From Guadua angustifolia (lineage: Eukaryota > Streptophyta > Magnoliopsida > Poales > Poaceae): a stretch of 64,000 bases of DNA. The stretch lies in assembly GCA_036346375.1 (NCBI GenBank), contig CM070500.1:84610437-84674436 (forward strand), written 5' to 3'. How positions within the stretch are numbered: the first letter of the stretch is position 1; each line of letters begins with the position of its first letter. This document shows positions 34,485 through 45,162 of this stretch, one piece after another. The translations under genes and the position numbers were made by a program. The notes under the pieces are model-generated. The model was given only the letters and a program-made list of their open reading frames with translations, did not search any database and had not been told where the DNA came from.

Positions 34485-36434
34485 ATGGCCGCCGTCAGAG
34501 AGGAATCTGACTACGACAGTAGCCGGTCTTCCCTCACTGCGCCCGACTCCCGCCGGAGCTGGATCAGTGACATTGGCAGCTCCAGCTCGGTCTCGGTACG
34601 CTCCCTTGGCGGCGGTGGCGACACGCCGGCTTCGGCATGCCGCCACAAGCCCCACAAGGCCAACCAGGCCGAGTGGGAGGCCATCAGGCGCGTCCGTGCC
34701 GCCGCTGGCCGTGTCGGGCTGGACCACTTCCGCCTCGTGCGGCGCCTGGGCAGCGGCGACCTTGGGAACGTCTACCTGTGCCAGCTGCGCGAGCCGTGGT
34801 CGACGGGGTGCCTCTACGCCATGAAGGCGGTGGACAAGGACGCGCTGGCCTTCCGGAAGAAGCTGCGGCGTGCGGAGGTGGAGCGGGAGATCCTGCGCAC
34901 GCTCGACCACCCTTTCCTGCCGACACTGTATGCGGACTTCGAGGAGTCGCACTACGCCTTCCTCGTAATGGAGTTCTGCTCCGGCGGGGACTTGCATGTG
35001 GCCCGGCAGCGGCAGCCGGGCAGGCGGTTCAGCATCTCCTCGGCGAGGTATTGTCCATTCCGCAAGCATTAGCCTTTTCTTTATCGCATCTGATGATCTG
35101 AAAGAATGAAGCATTGGAATGAATAAAAGTCCCTGTTTCAGGGTCAAGCTTTGGTTCAGTGTCACTCCTTTCGTAAAAGCATAGCACTTTAAGTTAGTGT
35201 AGTGATCTTCTTTCCATGTGCATTGGTGCTTTCAGAAAACACTTTTTGTCTTGCCGTGTCACTCTAAGCGGATTTGTTGGAACCACTCGGGCGTCATGTT
35301 AAGCTAATGATTCGAGCCGCATGTGTAGCGACATGCCGACACACTGAGATATTCTTCTTTCCATATCAATGCTGAATGCAACTGCGATTACCTTTGAGCA
35401 AATTAAACAACAGCAGTTCACACTTACTAACTAGAGGACTAAACTTAGTTAACAAACTAGCTGTTGGATTTGCTGAAGAATACAGTAGATTATCTTTGTC
35501 TGACACTCAAAACTGATATATATTGCTCAAAACGAACACTGGCAGATTCTATGTGGCGGAGACGGTGCTGGCGCTGGAGTACCTGCACATGATGGGGGTG
35601 GTGTACAGGGACCTCAAGCCGGAGAACGTCCTGGTGCGCGGCGACGGCCACATCATGCTCTCCGACTTTGACCTCTCCCTCAAGTGCGACGTCGTCCCGA
35701 AGCTCCTCCGCCACAGCAACCTCGCCCACAATAATGCCGGCCGAGCAGACGCCGGCACCAAGCCGTCCTACGCTCCGTCCTGCGTCCCGCCGATCCAGCC
35801 GGTGCTGTCATGCTTCTTCAACGGCGTGCACAAGTGCCATGCAAAGGAGGGCCCCCCGAAGCCCGGCGCGGCGGCCAGCGCCGACGAGCCGGAGCCCGAG
35901 CCTGACCCTGAGCTGGTGGTGGAGCCCGTCGCGGCGCGGTCCAAGTCCTTCGTCGGCACGCACGAGTACCTGGCGCCGGAGGTGATCTCCGGGCAAGGCC
36001 ACGGCAGCGCGGTGGACTGGTGGACCCTTGGGGTGTTCATGTACGAGATGATATACGGCCGGACGCCGTTCAAGGGGGAGAACAACGAGAAGACGCTCAT
36101 CAACATCATCAAGCAGCCGCTGAGCTTCCCGCGGATCGCGACGTCGAGCGCCAGGGAGTGGGAGGAGCTGCTCCGAGCGCAGGACCTCATGAGCCAACTC
36201 CTGGCGAAGAACCCCAAGAAGAGGCTGGGGAGCAGCACGGGCTCGGCCGAGGTCAAGCGGCACGACTTCTTCAAGGGCGTGAACTGGGCGCTCGTCAGGT
36301 CCGTCCGGCCGCCGGAGGTGCCCAAGCCACTGCAGCCGCCGGCGCCGGCGCAGAAGAAGGTGCTGATGATGAGCAAGAAGGAGCGTCAGGAACCGTACAA
36401 TTACCGACCCGACGACCGTTTCGAGTACTTCTGA
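34485..36434 (+). CDS. PID: AGCVIII serine/threonine kinase, PINOID/BIF2-like
   Basis: Exon 1 34485-35047 and exon 2 35546-36434 join across a GT-AG intron (AG|GTATT ... GGCAG|A) to give 483 aa, close to the ~484 aa I recall for rice OsPID. Kinase landmarks: glycine loop GSGDLGNV (89-96), Lys114 in YAMK, catalytic YRDLKPEN (208-215), DFD instead of DFG at 228-230 (hallmark of plant AGCVIII kinases), a ~90-residue insert before the activation segment SKSFVGTHEYLAPEV (320-334), and a C-terminal FEYF that fits the PDK1-docking hydrophobic motif. The Ser/Asp-rich N terminus is also PINOID-like. Such kinases phosphorylate PIN auxin efflux carriers at the plasma membrane and are needed for lateral organ and inflorescence formation. 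Plant PINOID genes have this single intron at SSAR|FY. The gene looks intact; only orthology versus a close paralogue is open. Confidence 0.9.
35048..35545 (+). other. Intron of the kinase gene
   Basis: 498 bp, GT...AG, phase 2, AT-rich compared with the exons. It falls between the codons for SSAR and FYVAE, a junction that is continuous in the kinase fold (between alpha-D and alpha-E). Confidence 0.9.
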
Positions 36435-37465
36435 GCTGCCATGCATCTTTGTTGTTTTGAAGGGCAGATTAGTGTATATAGAGTAGGAAGTTAGCTCTTG
36501 GAAACGTGAGCATCAATCGGTATTTAGAAATCTCGTGGCTAATTAATTAATTAACCCGCTTTACCGCAATCCGGCTAGCTAACCGTAGGAAGGAATCGTC
36601 TGCTGCTATTTGGAAGCTGGAACGGAGGCATCACTGGCTGTTTGGGCGGTTGAGCCACCCAACCTCGCCGGCGGTGAGCAGTGGACTAGTGAGGTAGGGT
36701 TGTTTGAATTCCTGAAGTGTCAGGCTGGCATTGTTCGTCCGATCTCGAAGACTTTTGCGGTTAGTGTAAGAAGATTGTCTAACCTCTTATACAATCCTAG
36801 GCTCCTAGCTCCATCGTCGTCGCTATTTCGTTTCACTGATAATTAAGATCGTCATTTTTCTCTTGCTTGAACGTACTTTTTTATAAAAAAAAATCTTGCT
36901 TTAACGTACTGATTGACAACGTCGATGGTTAATTTCACAGTACGTACAGGAAGGTGTGTGTTTGCTATGCAAAGCATATTTGCCGATAGAAATAATGATC
37001 CGTGCATGGACCGTGGCAGATCGAGAAGCCTTGACGCTTATGGTCCCCCGAGAGTATTTTTTTTTTTAAATCGTGGAATTGACCTCCGAGCGTACGCATT
37101 TGCACTTTTAATCTCTAAGCATTTCGTGCTGTTACAGTACGTATGAGCGCAAGAGGATGATTTAGTAGAGCGGTAGTAGAACACTAAGACGACCTATTAC
37201 GGTCGGATAGCGTAGTAGGTGACCTATTGTAGTCCGGTAGCGTAGGAGGTTCTGTCGTAGTCTAGTAGTATGGCAGACCACCTGTTGCAGTAGATCGATC
37301 TAAATTGTCACACTATCATTTATTGCTGTCTTATCATGAATCTCCCACGGTATCGGACCTAGGCAGGAGACAGATGTAGCCTGTCACTATAGCCACGGTC
37401 GAGAGGAGACCAAATCCGTAATAAACGAATTGGAGACCGAAACCCAAAAAAAGACGGCGAGAGGC
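36435..37465. other. 3' flank of the kinase gene, nothing else recognised
   Basis: Probable 3' UTR just after 36434, then intergenic DNA. A short GGTCGGATAGCGTAGTAGG / GGTAGCGTAGGAGG-type repeat lies at about 37195-37270. Confidence 0.45.
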
Positions 37466-37468
37466 TAA

Positions 37469-37700
37469 GGGTCTGTTTGTTTCAGCTTTGGATTCTCTAA
37501 AAGCTGATTCTGGATTGTAGTTGTAGAGAAGCTGATTCTCTAAAAGCTGGAATCTAAAAACACATATGAAGTAGATTGTGGATTCTAGTGTATATGGATG
37601 GGCTGGATTGTGAGAATCAGATTCTAGAATCAGGCTGTTTGTTTCTGCTTCTGCTTTTGGGGGTCAGAATTCAGAATCAAAAACTAAAACAAACAGGACC
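37469..37700. mobile_element. Tourist-like (PIF/Harbinger) MITE, 232 bp
   Basis: TAA target duplication at 37466-37468 and 37701-37703. Inverted termini GGGTCTGTTTGTTT and AAACAAACAGGACC. The interior repeats AAAGCTGATTCT / AGAATCAG in inverted orientation. Confidence 0.85.
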
Positions 37701-37703
37701 TAA

Positions 37704-39053
37704 ATCCGGACCGGCTTCAGCAGATCATTGACCGGCAGTCGCTGAGGGGTGGAGTGAGGTCAAGTGGAGGAGCAGGGAGCCGGCCGGCAGCCATGGGTGG
37801 CTGCCGGGCCCTACCGGCTCTAATGGCGTCCTCGCGCACGCGCGTTCTGTCCCGGTTACCCGAGCCCCCCACCGGTTGGATTTCGCTCACATGTCACCTT
37901 AATTTGCCTGGCCCGATCGAACCGCGCGTTCGTCGATCGATCTCTCTGCACGCAATTTCTTGCACCACCTTTCGCGGGAAGCATCGTCATGATCTCTGTA
38001 CATAATGCATATTGTATGTTCATTGGAGTAGTACGATTAGCATAGCTAGCTATCTAACTCTAGCCAGCCTGGTTGACCGTGCTACAAACTGTCGCTGGTA
38101 TGTGGGCCCAGGCCAATCGAACTGCAGGTGGTGACCACAAGACGGTCCGTTTCGGGCTGCACGCACACGGCGTTTCCTACTACTCGTTTGCACGTACGCA
38201 TGTGTACTAGCATTGCTCGCCGGGCAGCGTACCTGCCATGGGAAAAGACTCAAAAGAGAAGACACAGTTAGGCACTATTCTAATCTCACCGTCTAAATTT
38301 ATAAATCTTCTTTTTTTAGTGATCTTGTTTATAATATAAGACATATTTTATATTTTTATGTAAAATTAGTGTAATCTAGTTATTTTTATGTAAAATTAGT
38401 GTAAGACATATTCTCTGTATACTCTAATAAGTATCTATCTTTACTTTATATTCTCTGCATGCATACATTGAATATAGTGCTTAGTGATAATAATTAGAAG
38501 TAATCTAATTATTTTTAATGCTTTTTATTCTATATGCTAAGAAGAAATAAGCGATATAAATTTAAACTGAGGAAGTACATTACCCAACGATGCTAATTAA
38601 TGCTAGCTAACCTTGGCGAATGTACGTTTAGATGTACATTCTACCAGTTGTACGTGTACGTTTCAATCTTCTGTGAAACCAAGCGTACGTTTCAATCTTT
38701 GCCGTAGCGGCAGGGCGCACACTAACCGAGCTAGTGCCCGGGGCTTTTAGCTGTTAAGAGGAGTACTATCCTGGCCCTGCCACTTTTTATATGGATGTGA
38801 TTCCAAGTATCACCGATTGAAAGTTATATAAATAATAAAGTGTAAATAAAAGGTTGGATGATAATTATTCAACTATTCTTTTTTTTAAGATTTATACGAC
38901 TTATATTAAGATATTGATATATAGCAAAACTATGCATCCACTTCATCAGGTGTCGACTGTAGAGAGATGATGGTATATATAATAGAAAGGAGAGAGAGAA
39001 TGACTTGGGGGGAGGGGGGAGAGGATAGGTAGGATAGAGATAAGAGTGTTGTC
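37704..39053. other. Intergenic DNA, nothing recognised
   Basis: Short frames at 37754-38005 (+) and 38050-38265 (-) lack domains. A local repeat TTTTTATGTAAAATTAGTGT occurs at about 38355 and 38384. Confidence 0.4.
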
Positions 39054-39056
39054 TAA

Positions 39057-39291
39057 GGCCCCGTTTGGCAACTTGGAACTGGACTGTTTCTCCTAGAATC
39101 TGAAATAAATCCAACCAAACGGAATAAGACTCGGAACGTTTCAAAGCGAATCGTTTCTGATTTTTACACGCCGTGGTCGAATCGGCTAGCAACCCGTTCC
39201 TCCGGATTCTGATTCTACCTGAAACGTTTCTACCAAGAATCCGGAACCGTTTCCGTTTCTACTAGAATCTGGAATCGTACCAAACGGGGCC
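39057..39291. mobile_element. Tourist-like (PIF/Harbinger) MITE, 235 bp
   Basis: TAA target duplication at 39054-39056 and 39292-39294. Inverted termini GGCCCCGTTTGG and CCAAACGGGGCC are perfect. No coding frame. The minus-strand frame at 38869-39192 overlaps it by chance. Confidence 0.9.
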
Positions 39292-39294
39292 TAA

Positions 39295-39854
39295 ATGTGT
39301 TGTAAGGAGATACGAAATAAGAAACGGTGAGGGATGGGTTTATATGTCGGTGTGTTTTTTTTAACAAAAAAAGACAGATTGACGAACCACTAATAACTTC
39401 TTTTAAAGTATTAAAGATATATCACCGTGAATGGGAATACCGAATACGCGCCATCATTTTCGTCCTACATAGGCGAAATGGGTTTGATTAATTGCTTTCC
39501 ATCCATAAGCCGTCAGTCTCCCGATCGACTGTATGTACGTGCGCAGCGATGTGTGAATCTGTACAATATCGTGGACGACGACAAAGATATTGACACATTC
39601 ATGAATGTATGTTGCATGCACCGATCGATCATATCATTGATGTTCATGATGTGATCTCTCACCACTCGTTTGGAGACTAATGAGTGTAAATAAATTGAAT
39701 TATTCCTTATGAACCGAGGGTTATATTATATGCGGGCACGTGCACGTGTGATTAAGTCGCTGGATACTGAGATCGAGATCCGCGCTCGATTGATGATAGT
39801 GGCATAGGGCCTATCAAGGTTCAGTGCCGAGAACAGCTAGAGATGAGGATTTTA
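39295..39854. other. Intergenic DNA, nothing recognised
   Basis: A 75-aa frame (39427-39654, +) shows no domain. Confidence 0.4.
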
Positions 39855-40228
39855 CACTAGCTGCCTCATCCGCGACCCCCATCACTGCCGGGTAGGTGCG
39901 AGCCGGTAGTGATAGTATTATCACTGCCGGTTCCAAATTCAACCGGCAGTGATAATACTATCACTGCCGGTTCTAACTTCAATCGGCAGTGATATGAATA
40001 GTATAAATTTCCCGCAGGAATGGAGGCAATATCATTGCCGCAATGATATTGCCTCCATTCTGCGGAAATTTATATTATTCATATCACCGCCGATTGAAGT
40101 TAGAACCGGCAGTGATAGTATTATCACTGCCGGTGGAATTTGGAACCGGCAGTGATAATACTATCACTGCCGGCTCGCACCTACCCGGCAGTGATGGGGG
40201 GTCGCGGATGAGGCAGTCTGAAGTAGTG
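39855..40228. mobile_element. Near-perfect 374-bp palindromic foldback, CACTA-like ends
   Basis: The two ~185-bp arms meet near 40040 (TATCATTGCCGCAATGATA) and pair almost throughout. Each arm also contains smaller palindromes built from TCACTGCCGG and CCGGCAGTGA around a TAATA centre. The outer ends read CACTA (39855-39859) and TAGTG (40224-40228), each followed inward by CTGCCTCATCC or its inverse, as in CACTA-derived MITEs. The flanking triplets (TTA, GTG) do not match, so the exact boundaries are unsure. Confidence 0.8.
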
Positions 40229-40231
40229 GTG

Positions 40232-40967
40232 AGTCGTTCGATTGAAGGGGAATAGATGATCAGATCCTATCCCCGTTGCTGGTGCGGTGGACTTGTATAG
40301 TGTGGCATGTCTACGTGCTTCAAATATAGAAAGGTGTTCCTATATATTACTATTTTTAAGTTGTATAAATATTTAAATATAAATGAATAGTAAATACTGA
40401 TTGTTTATCTTTTTACTTACTTCAAGATTTGTGGAACTTGTATTAAGAGAAAAGCATCGAAGCACTACTCATAAATATTATGATTGGATAGATGAAAATT
40501 ATATGTTTATCGAAAAATACATTTATAATATTATAATTTTATTAGCTTTGCAATTATATTACAACAAAAATTAGTATTTAAAATTGAATTTTAGAGACTA
40601 TGTTAATGCCCAAAACAACATTATTTTGTGACCGGAGGAAGCACTGCTCCAGGGAGAGCGTGGGAATTAGGAACTTCAGTGATGTATTTGAAAATTGTTT
40701 GAAACTAAGGACAAGAGGTCTACAATACATGTCAAGAAGAAGAGAATAAAAACGTCGATTCCGAAGGATAAACACCACAGACACCAACACTGACCCCAAG
40801 AGGTGGGCCGCCAACACCGTGATATATTTGAAAATTAAGGGGGTGTTTGAATACGATAGATTTCTGATTATTTCTAAGAACTCGAACCTAAATCCCTCCT
40901 GGGCCAAGAGTGTTTTCGAACGAGGTGTTTCTAGTTAGAGTTTGAGATCGACGGAGACGACTCACAA
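40232..40967. other. Intergenic DNA, nothing recognised
   Basis: AT-rich with a 109-aa minus-strand frame (40578-40907) that shows no recognisable domain. Confidence 0.4.
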
Positions 40968-41568
40968 CACTACAGGAAAAGCACTTATTCTCCACGGTCA
41001 AATATACGGTAGACGGCCAAAATAAGCGGTCGACCAAAATTATATTAAGGTCGACGGCCAAAAGAATAGCCCTCTACCCTAGACGCGAAAAAAGTGCGCC
41101 ATACGTTCCGCCCTAGAACTGGTGTACGTTTGGGCATTAGGATCGACAGCCTACATATAAGCCGTCCACCATAGTCTAGGGTCGATCGCCAAATCTGGCC
41201 GTCCACCCAATGGGCTCCATTAGGGTCGACGGCCCACATGGCTGTCGACCTTAACTTCCACTCGGGCCCAGTTGGCAGTGGCAAACGAAATTAGGGTCGA
41301 CGGGATTTCTTTGGCCGTAGACCTTAAGTAATTAGGGTGGACGGCTACGTGGCCGTCGATCATAAGTAGCATTACCTCGCCCAGCACCCGACTTAATCCC
41401 CATTCTCTGGCTCCGAGACTCAATCGATCGACCCAATAGCGTGGCCTCCCGATTTCGCCTCGCCTCATTTGCTCTGGCGGGTGGCTCACCGCCTCCACTG
41501 GCGGTGATCCGGCGCCGCCTCCACGAGGGCCGCCCTGCGCAATCTCCCGGTGGCCGCCGCCGCCCCGT
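40968..41568 (+). mobile_element. Left end of a second CACTA element, interrupted by an LTR
   Basis: CACTACAGGAAAA at 40968 is the canonical CACTA terminus. Inward, GTCGACGGCC / GGCCGTCGACC repeats recur at least eight times to about 41370, the expected subterminal array. 41380-41568 is GC-rich leader-like DNA that stops where the forward LTR begins. No matching right terminus (TTTTCCTGTAGTG) lies in the window, so the rest is either lost or beyond the nested LTRs and LINE. Confidence 0.7.
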
Positions 41569-44500
41569 TGTAAGTTCAACCTTCATTAATTATGGTTTTG
41601 GTGTTAATGACAAATCTAATATTAAGATTATCCATTTGATGTGATTTTATTATTAATGACAAATCTTATATTGAGACTAACTTGTTTATTTAGCATATCT
41701 TTGATTAGTCTCATCGCATTGAAAAATGGAAAACCCATGGTATGTTTGCATATTCATTCTAGTATTAGTTGCATACTTTGGAGTCAAGTTAAAATATGAA
41801 TGTCCCCGTTATATTAACCACAAAATGTGCATCATGTTTCCCAATCCATAAATAATGTGCATCATGTTTCCCAATCCATAAATTACATGGATGCACATAT
41901 TTAGGGGGAGTTTGTAATTTAACTTGATAAGTTTCATTGTATTGATCTATTCGTCATCGACACATATAAGGATCAAGACAAAGAAACTAAATCCTTGAGT
42001 ATATATTTGAATTGCCTAGTTAAAGTATACTCATAGTAATATAGGATATACTCCAATATGATCAAATTGAATATGTGCATATTATATCCAAGTCAATCAT
42101 GTCTATGCACATATACATGTGGAGTGTATTCTATAGTTGATGATTTAGAGTATTGATCATTTCCATACAATCTACAAATTATGGATCATTACTTCTCATC
42201 AACATGAGTATATGAAAACTTGTGTAGTTAATATATACTCATATCAATTTAAATGATAATTTAAATTGAGTTCATTTGTCTTGTTAATTATTAAAGAACA
42301 TTTCATCATGTGTTGATGGTGTTCCTTGATTAATTAAGGACAAATGAATAGCTCTTTAGTATAATAAAGCATGAGTTGCATTATTGTACTTAAGACACAT
42401 ATACAATCATTTAATTTGATTTAGGTTGTGCTCAATTGATCTAGAGGCATCCATTATGTGTTAATGGAGTGCAAGAGATAATTGAGACAACCATGCATCT
42501 TGGACTAACTATTTTATGAGTTGTGACTGAGTTAGGTCCAAAGATGATGGAAATAATTGAGAACGGGACAAGGACGGCATCATGAGTTGATGGGCGTCAA
42601 GAGAAGATCCCGAAGATAAAGAGGAGTCGAGTGATGATCCCGGGGGAGAAATCAAGTGTTGATCATAAAGACCCCAAAGGGGATTGCTTGCGTGCGGCGG
42701 CGAAGGTATAATTAGATAGGCTAAGGACTTTGTAGTCTTTGAGTCTAAGGTTTTAATCGCCGTGTTATTAAGAGGGGTTGTCTCTTTTGCTTGAGCTTCA
42801 TCATGTGTTGGTGATCTCAATCCGCGTTCACTCAAGCTCAACCATTTGGATTTGATTTTTGCATAAAGTTTAACCATTTGGCATGTGTTGCGAATGGGTT
42901 AAAAGTTATGCTTGGTTGTTTGGTTTATGCTCCGATTTGCATGTGTTGCAAAGAGGAAGAGCATATGTATTTGGTTTTCGCATAATGCTTTGATTTGCAT
43001 GTGTTGCAAATAGGATAAGCTAATGCGTTGGCTTTTGCGTGAAATTCACTTTTGCATGTGTTGCAAATGTTGAAGCTTCATGTTTTGGTTTCGTTCAAAA
43101 CAATCTTTCAAAATCTTGTGGTTGCTTGGAGTTAAGTCTTGCATGTGTTGCAAAAGGAGAGAGCTCAAGCATGATTTGGTGTTTATGTGTTTGTATGGAG
43201 CTAGAGGCTCGCATGTGTTGCGAGTAAAGAGCTCATACGGTTGAAATGGTTTTGGTTTGAAGTTTGGTTTCGGTGTTGCATTGAACTAGAGAATTGCATG
43301 TGTTGCAATTAGAGAGTTCATGCACCTTGATTTGATGTTGCTTGGAGCTAAACTTTTGCATGTGTTGCAAAGAGTAGTGCTCAAGCATGAAATGTGTTTA
43401 TTGCGTTATTTGCAAGTTCGTTGTGCGAATAAACCGAGGTTTATGAGTCCGGAATCCCGAGAGCATGTGAGTGGGGCTTGCAATGGGTGTTGGCAAGTTG
43501 ACCGGTCTTGTGTTGACCTTCACATGGCTAGGGGATTAATCTCATAAACTCGAGTTTGATTTGCTTATCGTTTTGCAAATAGGTTTAGAGTTGGTTGCAA
43601 AATGTGTTTTTGTAATTTGGTTTAAATTCTTTGAGCATGAGCTAAATGGGTGCAAATGTGTTTTGCACATGTGTATGATCATGTGTTGATCATCTTATGG
43701 CTCAAGGAATGGTTTTGGTTTTTCGGAAAGAGATTTGGAAAATCAGATTTTAGACTTGAATGATCAGATTAGAGTTTGGTTTTGGTGATATTTAAAAATA
43801 TCTATGGGTGCTTAAATCATGAAAATGGGTGGAGATTGTAGCCCTCGTGATAAGCTTCGCATAGAATCAAAAATCACCCAAATCGGAGTTCGAGTAAAAG
43901 TTATGAGTGTTTTTGTGGTCGGGCGAGTGGTGTGACCGGCCTGGGCGGTCGGACCGGCTGCTGTGGGGTGATGTGACCCGGCCTGGCGGTCGGACCGCCC
44001 GAGCGGTCGGACCGCCCTCCTCCGGTGCAATTTTTCGAGCAGCGTGTTTTTGGTTTGTGAGGCGGTGTGGCCGGCCGTGATGCGACCGGCCATAGGGCGT
44101 CCAATCAAGCCATGTAATCTGATCGAAAATCCGACCAGTTGCTCTGTGGTGATCGGACCGTGAGGCCAGTCCGCAAGGTTATGTTGATTTTGCCGGTTTG
44201 CCCCCAAGCGGCTAGTTTTCTTGTGGGGGCTATAAATACCCCTGGGGGCTTAGGCGGTGTTGGTTTGTGTGTGGGAGTGTTTTGCATGTGTTGCTCTTTC
44301 TCCTTTGCCTCTTGAGCTTAAGTGAGCTAATTGCATGTGTTGCAATTAGGAGTGGTTTGAGTGAGCTCTTGTGCATGTGTTGCACTTGAGTGAGGTCCTT
44401 GTGCATGTGTTGCACTTGGTGATCGCCGGGCGCATGTGTTGTGCTCGGTGAAGGTCAAGCGGAGGAGCGGCCTATTCTCTTGGAGGTTGCCGACTCCTAG

Positions 44501-45005
44501 GCAGGCGTAGGCGTCGTCTTGGAGCTCTCAAGGTGCGAGAAGCCCGACAAGTTTGTGAAGGTTCGGGTTGAGCCTCTGGCATAGCGTGAAAAACCACGAC
44601 TAGTGGAAAGAGGCGGGTGCTCGAGCGGGAGCCGGTCCAAGTGTGGGCTTGCCTCAAAGTGGACTAGGGGAGACCGGCAAGTCTCCGAACACCACGGAAA
44701 AACATCGTTTGTCTCTTGTCTCTTTACATTCAAGTATTTACCTTTTGCATATTAATTAATTGCTTGATTGTAGAATTGCTTAGTATTAATTGTTTGATCA
44801 ATTTAGCAATTCTAGTTTAGAGACATAATTTAGTTAGTGCACTAGTGAGCCTAGTTGATTTAGGCTTTAATTGTCAAAACCTATTTATCGCTTCATATAT
44901 ATCTTTGATTAGGTTTTGACTTAGGGTGTATTAGAGCGAATTGTTTAGTGGCGATTGAATTTCATAAACGCCTATTCACCCCCTCTATGCATCCTCGACC
45001 CTACA
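41569..45005 (+). mobile_element. Forward solo LTR of the palindromic copia family (LTR-1, 3437 bp)
   Basis: Starts TGTAAGTTCAACC and ends GACCCTACA, the same ends as the other three copies. Core promoter TATAAATA at 44231-44238. It carries about 19 ATGTGTT heptamers, nearly all flanked by complementary arms, and a GC-rich segment around 43915-44130 with repeated GGTCGGACCG-type palindromes. The sequence after it is not a PBS and the sequence before it is not a PPT of a complete element, so it stands as a solo LTR. CCGT just before and just after it may be a remnant of the target duplication. ORFs inside it on both strands are not genes. Confidence 0.85.
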
Positions 45006-45162
45006 CCGTGGGCCACTCTGGTTGCCCACCGCCCACTTGCACTCTAGCCGGTGGCCCGCCTGCCTCACTTGGCGGTGATCCGGCGCCGCCTCCTGAGGGC
45101 CGCCGCCCTGCAGCCGTCTCCCGGTGGCTGCCGCCCGTGAGTGGCCCGATTGTGATCGCCCC
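45006..45162. repeat. Spacer duplicating the DNA upstream of LTR-1
   Basis: 45040-45140 closely repeats 41480-41566: both contain TTGGCGGTGATCCGGCGCC-like text, GAGGGCCGCC and TCTCCCGGTGGC in the same order. 45006-45045 in turn resembles 60070-60105 just after LTR-2 (GGTTGCCCA shared). The flanks of the solo LTRs are therefore duplicated relative to each other. Confidence 0.7.

Noticed and set aside
34368..35165. 265-aa minus-strand ORF opposite the kinase exon
   Set aside because: It is a GC-rich antisense shadow of kinase exon 1. The plus-strand frame has all kinase motifs and splices correctly.
35768..36460. Three further ORFs of about 146-212 aa overlapping kinase exon 2
   Set aside because: Shadows of the kinase frame caused by high GC content; no domain.
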